DNA from: Sulfurimonadaceae bacterium
Lineage (GTDB): Bacteria; Campylobacterota; Campylobacteria; Campylobacterales; Sulfurimonadaceae
DNA length: 35,500 nucleotides
Assembly: GCA_016744575.1 (NCBI GenBank)
Contig: JADGEC010000024.1
Span: 1 to 35,500 of the forward strand
Direction of reading: 5' to 3'
Part shown: one piece after another, positions 15,268 to 22,219 of the stretch
How the letters are laid out: each line of letters opens with the position of its first letter
Numbering within the stretch: the first letter of the stretch is position 1
Made by a program: the position numbers and the translations under genes
The notes under the pieces: model-generated
Seen by the model: the letters and a program-made list of their open reading frames with translations, nothing else
Database searches by the model: none
Told to the model about the DNA's origin: nothing

Positions 15268-15320
15268 GTTACTTTTCATTTAAATAATGTTACGTAAGTG
15301 TTTGCATGGCTTGGTATGAT
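15268..15320 (+). promoter_or_regulatory. Promoter with GTTAC operator repeats (copy 2)
   Basis: GTTAC at 15268 and 15289, with ATTTA between them and GTTTGC at 15300, precede CTTGGTATGAT (15310-15320; -10 TATGAT at 15315-15320). The two GTTAC boxes lie 42 and 21 bases before CTTGG, exactly as in the element at 12885-12937. The DUF1566 lipoprotein gene begins 26 bases further, after AAGGAG. Confidence 0.6.
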
Positions 15321-15346
15321 ATTCCTATACAATATAAGGAGTCCAT

Positions 15347-16639
15347 ATGTCATTCAAGACCTCGTCCCTGTTCTCAGTGGCACTGGCATCACTAATGCTA
15401 AGCGGCTGCGGTGATTCAAGTAGTAGTCCATCTGATAGCAATGATACTGTGTCGAGTACGTTCCTTCTTCCCGATACCAACCAGGAAAACTGTTACGACA
15501 GCAGCGGTGAGCAGATCACATGCAGCGGCACGGGACAAGATGGCGACTATATCATCAACGCTCCGACCTATACGGATAACGGCGACAGTACCGTCACGGA
15601 TGATATCACCGGTGTGATGTGGCAGCAAAGTGCAGACACCAGCGGCGATGGCGTCGTCGATGTCGATGATAAGTACAGCCAAAGCGGTGCTGAAGCGTAT
15701 TGTCAAAGTCTGGAACTCGCCGGGTACAGTGACTGGGAACTTCCAGATATTAAGACCATGTACTCACTCATCGACTTTACCGGAGAGGATGTCAGTGGTT
15801 GGGAAGGCAGCGATACCTCAGAGTTAGATCCGTTTATCAACGACGATATTTTTGGATACGGCTATGGTGATACCGATGCAGAGGAACGTGTCATCGACGC
15901 CCAGTGGGCAACGACGTCACTCTACGTAGCCGATGAAAGTATGATGTTTGGTGTGAACCTTGCCGATGGACGCATAAAAGGTTATGGGGTGAACCTAATG
16001 GGAAGCGATAAACTCTTTTATGTTCAATGTAAACGTAATAGTGGAAGTTATGGTCTCAATGACTATCGTGACAATGGTGACAACACGGTAACAGATAACG
16101 CAACAGGCTTCATGTGGCAGCAAGACGATAATGGTGAAGGGGTCAACTGGGACAGTGCCCTTGGCTATTGTGAGGACCTTTCCTTAGGTGACTATACTGA
16201 CTGGCGACTGCCAAATGCCAAAGAGCTGCAAAGCATCGTTGACTATACCGAGTCACCGGATACTACAGGGTTTGCCGCACTTGATAGTGACTACTTCAAC
16301 GCGACTCAGATACTCAATGAAGCTGGAGAAGAGGACTATGGGTATTATTGGACGTCAACGACGCACAAAAATATGATGAACGGTGCCTCAGGCGTTTATA
16401 TCAGCTTTGGTCGTGCACTGGGTTATATGACCGATGTGACAACAAGAGTCTCTTCATGGTTAGATGTTCACGGAGCGGGTGCACAACGTAGTGATCCGAA
16501 AGATCTTGATATCGATCGTCTAGATGCTTCCTATACGATCGTCACTGATGCTAACGGTGATCAGGCAGTCACACATGGACCACAGGGTGATATCATCCGT
16601 GGAGACAACTATGTACGTTGTGTGAGGGATGTTGACTAA
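15347..16639 (+). CDS. Two-copy DUF1566 (Lcl C-terminal-like) lipoprotein
   Basis: The 430-residue product starts with a lipoprotein signal (Cys21 in LMLSGC). It contains two DUF1566 modules. The first is at about 75-230 (YTDNGDSTVTDDITGVMWQQS, AYCQSLELAGYSDWELPDIKTMYSLIDF). The second is at about 242-428 (YRDNGDNTVTDNATGFMWQQD, LGYCEDLSLGDYTDWRLPNAKELQSIVDY, YYWTSTT, NYVRCVRD). The second module is the more complete. The Legionella Lcl adhesin uses this fold for surface attachment and calcium-dependent contacts, so an adhesive or calcium-binding surface role is plausible. It has its own promoter, shared in design with the 12967 gene, tying it to the CotH-like kinase unit. It converges with argC. 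Confidence 0.87.
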   Translation: MSFKTSSLFSVALASLMLSGCGDSSSSPSDSNDTVSSTFLLPDTNQENCYDSSGEQITCSGTGQDGDYIINAPTYTDNGDSTVTDDITGVMWQQSADTSGDGVVDVDDKYSQSGAEAYCQSLELAGYSDWELPDIKTMYSLIDFTGEDVSGWEGSDTSELDPFINDDIFGYGYGDTDAEERVIDAQWATTSLYVADESMMFGVNLADGRIKGYGVNLMGSDKLFYVQCKRNSGSYGLNDYRDNGDNTVTDNATGFMWQQDDNGEGVNWDSALGYCEDLSLGDYTDWRLPNAKELQSIVDYTESPDTTGFAALDSDYFNATQILNEAGEEDYGYYWTSTTHKNMMNGASGVYISFGRALGYMTDVTTRVSSWLDVHGAGAQRSDPKDLDIDRLDASYTIVTDANGDQAVTHGPQGDIIRGDNYVRCVRDVD

Positions 16640-16666
16640 GTATTTTCAGCTACGTGCAATGGGTCC

Positions 16667-17617
16667 TTATACTTTCAGGCCGCGAGTCTCATCAAATCCA
16701 AGCATGATGTTCATGTTCTGGACGGCTGCACCGGAGGCCCCTTTTCCAAGGTTATCTAGACGGGAGATCACAAGCAGGTAGTTTTCGTTCTCATAGACAG
16801 AGATCTCGATACGGTTTGTATTGTTACATCGCATCGCATCCAGGAATCCGCTATCGAGATAATCCTCATCTTCCTTGCGGACTATGTGGACAAAGGGCTC
16901 ATCTTCGTAGTAGGCGGCATACATCTCAAGCAGTGTCTTTCTATCTACTTTCTTGAGTAACTCATCTTTGATGAGATAAGACATCACTAACATACCCTGA
17001 TTGAAATCACCTACACTCGGAGTAAAGAATGGAGCATCATCAAGCCCTAACACATACTTCATCTCCGGCAGGTGCTTATGGTCAAGTCCGAGTCCATAGG
17101 GTCGTTGGCTTTTAAACTTCTCACTGTTCTGCGGAGCCTCATACAGGTCTATCATCCCTTTCCCGCCGCCGCTATAGCCGGTGATGGAGTGACAGATGAG
17201 CTTCTGCTCTTTAGCGATGATGTCGTTCTTTAGTAAAGGGTTTATTGCCATGATAAATCCGGAGGCATGACAACCGGGGACACAGACTCTTTTACTCTCT
17301 TGTATCTTGCTGCGCTGCAAGGGGTCCAGCTCCGGTATGCCATAGACCCACTCGAGATCTGTCCTGTGTGCGGTACTCGCATCGATGACTTTGGTGCTCT
17401 CATCAGTTATCAGTGCCACTGACTCTCTTGACGCAGCGTCTGGCAGACAGAGGAAGACAAGGTCTGCTTCATTAAGCAGTCTCTCTCTGACATTCAGCTC
17501 TTTTTTCTCATCTTCCGCGATCGATAGTATCTCGATATCATCCCTGCCATGAAGCATCTCATGGATCTTCAGCCCGGTCGTACCAAACTGACCATCTACA
17601 AATATTTTAGGTCTCAT
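16667..17617 (-). CDS. argC: N-acetyl-gamma-glutamyl-phosphate reductase, type 2
   Basis: This is the third step of arginine synthesis: NADPH-dependent reduction of N-acetylglutamyl phosphate to the semialdehyde, in the cytoplasm. The 316-residue protein has the type-2 N-terminus KIFVDGQFGTTGLKIHEML with a dinucleotide fold. The catalytic Cys116 lies in VPGCHASG, with STAHRTDLEWVYGIPEL before it. Downstream are ITGYSGGGKGMIDLYE, LGLDHKHLPEM and the C-terminal DNLGKGASGAAVQNMNIMLG. The shorter type 2 form (about 310 residues against 340) is clear. It stands alone and converges with the DUF1566 gene. Other arg genes are not in the window. Confidence 0.95.
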   Translation of the reverse strand: MRPKIFVDGQFGTTGLKIHEMLHGRDDIEILSIAEDEKKELNVRERLLNEADLVFLCLPDAASRESVALITDESTKVIDASTAHRTDLEWVYGIPELDPLQRSKIQESKRVCVPGCHASGFIMAINPLLKNDIIAKEQKLICHSITGYSGGGKGMIDLYEAPQNSEKFKSQRPYGLGLDHKHLPEMKYVLGLDDAPFFTPSVGDFNQGMLVMSYLIKDELLKKVDRKTLLEMYAAYYEDEPFVHIVRKEDEDYLDSGFLDAMRCNNTNRIEISVYENENYLLVISRLDNLGKGASGAAVQNMNIMLGFDETRGLKV

Positions 17618-17789
17618 ATGTTTTCCTCGTTCTCTTTGGGCGAATCATACACTATAATCCGAAAGAGAGCAATTTTGGAAAAGCTTATTTCTCATTAGTC
17701 CTTTATACTTTTTTCAGAAGATCAAAGGAGATGAATATAATATCATACTGTTTTGAGTTATGGATATGATCATATACTGGAGATATGAG

Positions 17790-18014
17790 ATGATAGGCAG
17801 AATAATACTCTGTATGTTGTCGTTTTTAGCAATTACATCTTCAGAAGGACAATATGTGATCGATGAAGTCAGTTCCAACCTCTACTATCAAGTGACTGTT
17901 TATCTTGATCGCGACAGTGACCACCTTGAATATATGGGTAACTGTCGGATCGTTTTATATGAGCTCTTTAGCAAGCATGGCAAACTTGACTTTGATGACT
18001 CTCAATATCTCTGA
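17790..18014 (+). CDS. Small exported hypothetical protein
   Basis: The ATG at 17790 is chosen because GGAGA lies six bases upstream and the product starts with a signal peptide (MIGRIILCMLSFLAITSSEGQ); an in-frame ATG at 17760 would add ten residues. The mature part of about 54 residues is acidic with several aromatics (NLYYQVTVYLDRDSDHLEYMGNCRIVLYELF) and one cysteine. I recognise no family. It converges with the DJ-1 family gene. It is probably periplasmic if expressed. Confidence 0.5.
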   Translation: MIGRIILCMLSFLAITSSEGQYVIDEVSSNLYYQVTVYLDRDSDHLEYMGNCRIVLYELFSKHGKLDFDDSQYL

Positions 18015-18084
18015 TAGTCTCAATGTGTCTGGCAAGTCCGAAATGCTCAAAACAGAGGTGGAGTGAGTCAGAACATCCCTATGT

Positions 18085-18756
18085 CTATTGTTTTGCCTTG
18101 ACTGTTTTTATGATCGCTTTAGCAAGCTCTTTACTTGATTGTGGGTTTTGTCCGGTGATAAGGTTTCCATCGACAATGACATGATCTGACCAGTCGGCTT
18201 GACTGACAAATAGAGCACCTTGTTCTTTGAGCTTGCTTTCGAGCAGGAACGGCATCTTTTCCGTCATCCCGGCTGCACGTTCTTCACTGTTAGTAAAGCT
18301 GGTCATCTTTTTCCCATCTACAAGATATTTTCCATTTTTAAGCTTGACGTCTACCAAGCTGACAGGTCCATGACAGACTGCTGAGACGATCTTGTCCTCA
18401 TCTGCGAACTCCCCTAAGACTTTTTTGACACTCTTGTCATCTGCAAGATCGAACATAGTCCCATGACCGCCTGGCATATAGACTGCAGCATAGTCATCTA
18501 TCTTTATATCGTTCAGTGAGATCGATGTCTTGAGTGCTGTTTGTGCGTCATCCCATTCTGCTCTCTTTACGTCGAGACTCCTTGGGTCGATTGGTACCTG
18601 ACCACCATGGATGGTCGCTACCGTGATATCAAATCCCTCTTTTTTAAACATGCTATAGGGTACGGCAAACTCTTCCAGCCAGACCCCTGTCTGCTCCCCG
18701 TTTTTCATGTGTGTTGCGCCTGTGACTATTATAAGGACGGCTATTATTGTCTCCAT
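18085..18756 (-). CDS. DJ-1/PfpI family protein (type 1 glutamine amidotransferase fold)
   Basis: The 223-residue product has the larger Hsp31/YajL-like layout: NGEQTGVWLEEFAVPYSMFKKEGFDITVATIHGG with the acid residue pair, then YAAVYMPGGHGTMFDL, and the nucleophile elbow SAVCHGPVSL with Cys128 followed by His129. TSFTNSEERAAG and GNLITGQNPQSS are also typical of this subgroup. Members are glyoxalase III/deglycase-like or chaperone proteins acting in carbonyl stress; the exact activity is open. It is divergent from a LysR regulator with a dyad operator between them, a typical regulator-target pair. Confidence 0.88.
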   Translation of the reverse strand: METIIAVLIIVTGATHMKNGEQTGVWLEEFAVPYSMFKKEGFDITVATIHGGQVPIDPRSLDVKRAEWDDAQTALKTSISLNDIKIDDYAAVYMPGGHGTMFDLADDKSVKKVLGEFADEDKIVSAVCHGPVSLVDVKLKNGKYLVDGKKMTSFTNSEERAAGMTEKMPFLLESKLKEQGALFVSQADWSDHVIVDGNLITGQNPQSSKELAKAIIKTVKAKQ

Positions 18757-18811
18757 CTTTTTACCTTTTTTAAGATTTCACAAGATCTTGTATCGTTGTC
18801 CGGACAGTGAG

Positions 18812-18836
18812 ATTATATAGAAGTTTTAAGTATAAT
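18812..18836. promoter_or_regulatory. LysR-type operator dyad in divergent region
   Basis: ATTATA at 18812-18817 and TATAAT at 18831-18836 form a perfect dyad with 13 bases between. It includes a T-N11-A pattern as expected of LysR-family sites. TATAAT is also a good -10 for the LysR gene, so autoregulation together with control of the divergent DJ-1 family gene is likely. Confidence 0.45.
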
Positions 18837-18874
18837 GAAAATTATATATTTGATAAATAGGTATAAATATTATT

Positions 18875-19729
18875 ATGATAAACCTTGAACTCTACCGTAC
18901 TTTCATCGCTATCTATCGTGAGGGTACTATCTCAAAAGCTGCGATATCCATCGATGTGACACAACCTGCAGCCAGTCAGCAACTGGCTATGCTGGAGAAG
19001 AGACTTGAGATAAGACTTTTTGAACGGACCCCCAGGAAGATGATGCCGACTGATGCCGGGCATGAGCTTTACACAAAGATCTCGGACTCCTTTGACTGGA
19101 TAGAGCAGGTGAGTCAGGACTTTATCCTTGATGATCATAAACAGACACTTTTTGTCATCGGGGTCCCTTTGGAATTTTATCAAGAGAGACTTATCCACAA
19201 GCTCAAGGCATTGACGTTTCGCTGTCATTTCGTCTTTGGGACAACAGTAGAACTATCAAAGTCCTTGGAAGAGAGACAGATAGATGCGATGATCTCCACG
19301 CAAAAGAGCACGGTTCCAGTTACCATGCAGCATGAGATCTTCACAGAACACTTTTGGCTTGTCGCACCGAAGGAGATGGTAGTGCCTAAAGAGTACAGTA
19401 GAAGCTGGCTTATTCAACAAAAGTGGATAAGTTACGATGCAAGACTCTCTATAATACGAAGGTACTTTCAGATGATCTATGACATAAGACCTGCCATCTC
19501 ACCAATACTGATCACTCCAGATCTGCACGCGATCCTTAAAGGAGTGGAAGCAGGGGTCGCGATGAGTGTCTTGCCAGATTATATCTGCAAAAAGTCTGTT
19601 GATGAAGGGAAGATCGCTTTAGTGCATAAGCCAGAAGTCCCTATCTCCAACACTCTCTATTTTGTCTATAAAAGTCAGCGTAAAGATAGTGTGCTGGTCA
19701 GACAGTTTTTAGCACTTTTTTCTGAATGA
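18875..19729 (+). CDS. LysR family transcriptional regulator
   Basis: The product is 284 residues. The winged helix-turn-helix covers residues 2-60 (LELYRTFIAIYREGTISKAAISIDVTQPAASQQLAMLEKRLEIRLFERTPRKMMPTDAG), followed by the periplasmic-binding-protein-like effector domain to the end (for example SPILITPDLHAILKGVEAGVAMSVLPDYICKK). The co-inducer cannot be told. It is transcribed away from the DJ-1 family gene, the probable target. No clear ribosome site precedes the ATG, which is common in AT-rich leaders. Confidence 0.92.
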   Translation: MINLELYRTFIAIYREGTISKAAISIDVTQPAASQQLAMLEKRLEIRLFERTPRKMMPTDAGHELYTKISDSFDWIEQVSQDFILDDHKQTLFVIGVPLEFYQERLIHKLKALTFRCHFVFGTTVELSKSLEERQIDAMISTQKSTVPVTMQHEIFTEHFWLVAPKEMVVPKEYSRSWLIQQKWISYDARLSIIRRYFQMIYDIRPAISPILITPDLHAILKGVEAGVAMSVLPDYICKKSVDEGKIALVHKPEVPISNTLYFVYKSQRKDSVLVRQFLALFSE

Positions 19730-19881
19730 TCAATCATATTAGTCTCCCTACTGATTCTCTTTTATCCTTCTGGAGGAGAGCATCTTATAAAGTGAGATCA
19801 GACCGTAGGGTTAGATAAGAGTGACAACACTTAATAGTAAATAGTTCCTCTCTTTTGTCATCTGGATCCCTTCGATAAAAG

Positions 19882-19974
19882 CTATCCGAAAGTATAGTTA
19901 GCAAGCAGGTCTAAGTCATCAACCTGAGTCCACAGTATGTCTCTTTTAGCCGGATCGTCGTCCTGTTTATAGTC
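19882..19974 (-). pseudogene. Possible C-terminal gene relic
   Basis: A 30-codon open stretch ends at TAG and reads KQDDDPAKRDILWTQVDDL followed by DLLANYTFG. The composition is protein-like, unlike the surrounding shadow frames, and it is preceded by an in-frame TAA with no start codon. It may be the tail of a deleted gene. I cannot name the family. Confidence 0.25.
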
Positions 19975-19983
19975 TTACCGAGA

Positions 19984-20328
19984 TCACTCTACTTTTGACA
20001 TCTGCTCCACCTTCATGCCCACTAAAGCACCATCCGTCATTTTCATAAAAGCTTTTATATGGTCAGAATCCAGGTTCTTTTTCCATAATGCCTTATCTTC
20101 CCAGTTTTCAAAGAACAAAAAGATCTCAGGTCGTTCATTGTCCTGGTGCAGATCGTACTGTATACATCCGTTTGCTTGGCGGGTCGGCTCGATCAGCTTT
20201 AGCAACTCAGATCTTACCAGTTCTATCTTTCCTCTTTTGGCTTCGATGTGCGCTACGATCGTCAATGTCTCTGATGCATGTATCAAAGTCAAAGTTCCCA
20301 AGAGGAGTGATGTCACTATCTTTTTCAT
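19984..20328 (-). CDS. Exported ABM-domain (putative quinol) monooxygenase
   Basis: The start is MKKIVTSLLLGTLTLIHASETL at 20328, preceded by AAAGGAAAAG; an upstream ATG at 20382 lacks a site. The 114-residue product has a signal peptide (about 17 residues) and one antibiotic-biosynthesis-monooxygenase domain: LTIVAHIEAKRGKIELVRSELLKLIEPTRQANGCIQYDLHQDNERPEIFLFFENWEDKALWKKNL, with the usual HIKAF segment. YgiN-type relatives act on quinols without a cofactor; export is unusual for them. It lies 88 bases downstream of an AraC regulator on the same strand and is its likely target. Confidence 0.82.
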   Translation of the reverse strand: MKKIVTSLLLGTLTLIHASETLTIVAHIEAKRGKIELVRSELLKLIEPTRQANGCIQYDLHQDNERPEIFLFFENWEDKALWKKNLDSDHIKAFMKMTDGALVGMKVEQMSKVE

Positions 20329-20416
20329 ACTCTTTTCCTTTGTATTGGTCTTTGTTATTATGTCAGGAGAGAGAAGAGTCAACTACTCCAAAAGTGTCAA
20401 AAATAGTGTTTTTAGA

Positions 20417-21355
20417 TCAGATGCGCTCTTGCTGCATCACTTTAGGTGTTTTTGTATAGATGCTCTTATACGCTTTGATGAAATGCGAGACATTGGTATA
20501 ACCGACATTCGAAGCAGTCTCCGTGACACTAAGCCCTTCATCTAAAAGCTCTTTAGCTCTGTGCATCTTTTTTTCTATCAGCCACTGTCTGGGTGTCATG
20601 GCATACTTCTTTTTAAATACTCGATTAAACGTTGAGAGACTTCGCCCACTCAGCTTGGCAAAGTCAGCTATACTCAGTCCCTTATCGTAATGCTCCAGCA
20701 TCATCCGCTCGATGTCCCTTTTTTGCTTACCTTGTTCAGATGCTGTCAAGGTCTGTTTGAATCGATCATCGATGACCAGATGCAGGAACTCCAGGAGTTT
20801 TACTTCCAATAGAGCACTGTTATGTACATCATCAAAGTCCATCTGTCGTATGTTTTGTATATAGTTGTTGACGTTCGTATTAGTCGGAAGGCTGCATATT
20901 GTATTTTTTATCGAGATATCACCATAGTCCTCTTCTAAAAACCTTAAAGCGATATCATGGTCAAAAAAGAGTAAGAACACCTCCAACTTCCCTTTATGCG
21001 CGATATAATCAGAGATAAGATAGCTATCCCGGGGCATGAACAGCATCTCGGTGTCGGTCACATTCACTTCATCACCATCGTAGGTATTGACCCTGACCTT
21101 TCCATGGATGACGTAGAGTATGCAGTGAGAGACGAACAGCTTTTCAGTATCTATCAGGTCTTGTCTCAATTGTTTGTACAGGATGCAATTCTCATGAGAA
21201 GAGAGTATCTCATCGATATTGTCTACACCATATAGATCCCTGGGAAGTATATTAAAGCTCATCTTGTTCTTTGATGGTGGAGAGATAGACCCCATTAGGG
21301 AGAAGGGCACCCAGATCGTAGAACAGTACTGTCTCTCCCCAACTCTGTTTAGCAT
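20417..21355 (-). CDS. AraC family transcriptional regulator
   Basis: The product is 312 residues if started at 21355, or 281 from the in-frame ATG at 21262 (MSFNILPRDLYG); no ribosome site clearly decides. The N-terminal part looks like an AraC cupin-type sensor (DLIDTEKLFVSHCILYVIHGKVRVNTYDGDEVNVTDTEMLFMPRDSYLISDYIA). Residues about 215-310 hold two helix-turn-helix units: LSIADFAKLSGRSLSTFNRVFKKKYAMTPRQWL and LSVTETASNVGYTNVSHFIKAYKSIYTKTP. It is followed by the exported monooxygenase gene, which it probably controls. The effector is unknown. Confidence 0.9.
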   Translation of the reverse strand: MLNRVGERQYCSTIWVPFSLMGSISPPSKNKMSFNILPRDLYGVDNIDEILSSHENCILYKQLRQDLIDTEKLFVSHCILYVIHGKVRVNTYDGDEVNVTDTEMLFMPRDSYLISDYIAHKGKLEVFLLFFDHDIALRFLEEDYGDISIKNTICSLPTNTNVNNYIQNIRQMDFDDVHNSALLEVKLLEFLHLVIDDRFKQTLTASEQGKQKRDIERMMLEHYDKGLSIADFAKLSGRSLSTFNRVFKKKYAMTPRQWLIEKKMHRAKELLDEGLSVTETASNVGYTNVSHFIKAYKSIYTKTPKVMQQERI

Positions 21356-21661
21356 TGACTCTTTCGAGTCTAGAGATGATCTGAGATGGCACGACTGGTG
21401 ATTGGAAGAATGTTCTTTTACTTTTTGTATCTATTATGATCTCCTATATGATATCGGGAAAGTTCTTTATCATCTTAGCATATGTGGAAGATATAGGCAT
21501 CATCTTTTATAGCTTAACGATTTCATATTGTATTGTCATCCTACCCTTGTTCACTAAAAGATGGATATCTTTGACCCTTCGTGATCATTGCCATGATAGA
21601 AGCACATCGACTCAGTCTTTCCAGCCCGTTTATGACCAAGTGATCTGTTAGATTTAACAGC
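21356..21661. other. Gene-poor, decaying stretch
   Basis: A 71-codon frame at 21436-21651 is hydrophobic but has no ribosome site or family resemblance, and I do not accept it. The stretch is followed by relics of two genes and probably belongs to the same decaying zone. Confidence 0.35.
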
Positions 21662-21883
21662 ATCAATCATTCTCTGCGTACTGCAGTAGTGTTTCCGCAA
21701 CTGCTAAAGATCATTGATATTGCCGCGTCTGAGGAGTCCAGTAAAGAGGAGCGTGAGAAGATCTGGGCGAACATCGGAATGCTGGTCGGCGGAGTGACCT
21801 TGGCAAGAGCCGTTAATGATAATGTGGTAGCTGATTAGATAGCCAAAGCGGTCGAAGTCCGCATCGTCCATCTCTTCAACTGA
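21662..21883 (+). pseudogene. TetR-family regulator relic (C-terminal part)
   Basis: Reading from 21662 without a start gives a helical segment ending EEREKIWANIGMLVGGVTLARAV NDN, then an in-frame TAG at 21836-21838, then IAKAVEVRIVHLF and TGA at 21881-21883. The MLVGG-LARAV pattern is the last ligand-domain helix of many TetR repressors. The DNA-binding half is absent and a stop interrupts the tail, so the gene is dead. Confidence 0.5.
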
Positions 21884-21892
21884 TCGATCCCC

Positions 21893-22000
21893 TCATGTGA
21901 TCTCTAACAACGCTTCTATCACATCATCAGTCAAACGATATTTGATCACTTTTGCAGGCCTTCCTCCGACTATGCTGTCAGCAGGCACCAGATAGGTCAT
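21893..22000 (-). pseudogene. Hexapeptide acetyltransferase relic (CatB/Vat-like tail)
   Basis: A 35-codon stretch reads MTYLVPADSIVGGRPAKVI followed by KYRLTDDVIEALLEIT and TGA. The DSIVGG-PAKVIKYR motif is the C-terminal signature of left-handed beta-helix acetyltransferases of the CatB/xenobiotic type. The frame is closed by TAG three codons upstream, and the catalytic beta-helix is missing. It converges with the TetR relic; together they may be the residue of a lost resistance-type locus. Confidence 0.6.
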
Positions 22001-22219
22001 AGTCAGCTATTGGAATACAGGGCTTTTAGAAAGGCCCCTAAATACGCCATATTTCCTTTCTGGACGAATATAAAGTCATAGCGTTATAGTTGGTTTTTAT
22101 ATAAGTATACAAGTAGTCTGAAGTATGGTTAGACAGTCGGCTCGTAAATAGGTCTCTACTACTGATCAGATAGAGAACTGATTACAAATAAATATATATT
22201 ATGATTCTTTATCACAAAA
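22001..22219. other. Intergenic stretch before the GGDEF gene
   Basis: No coding frame is supported. GGGCTTTTAGAAAGGCCCC at 22020-22038 can form a short hairpin. The rest is AT-rich and should contain the promoter of the membrane diguanylate cyclase; no box is clear. Confidence 0.35.

Noticed and set aside
21436-21651. 71-codon hydrophobic plus-strand frame
   Set aside because: It has no ribosome site and sits in a stretch of gene relics; AT-rich DNA easily gives hydrophobic frames.
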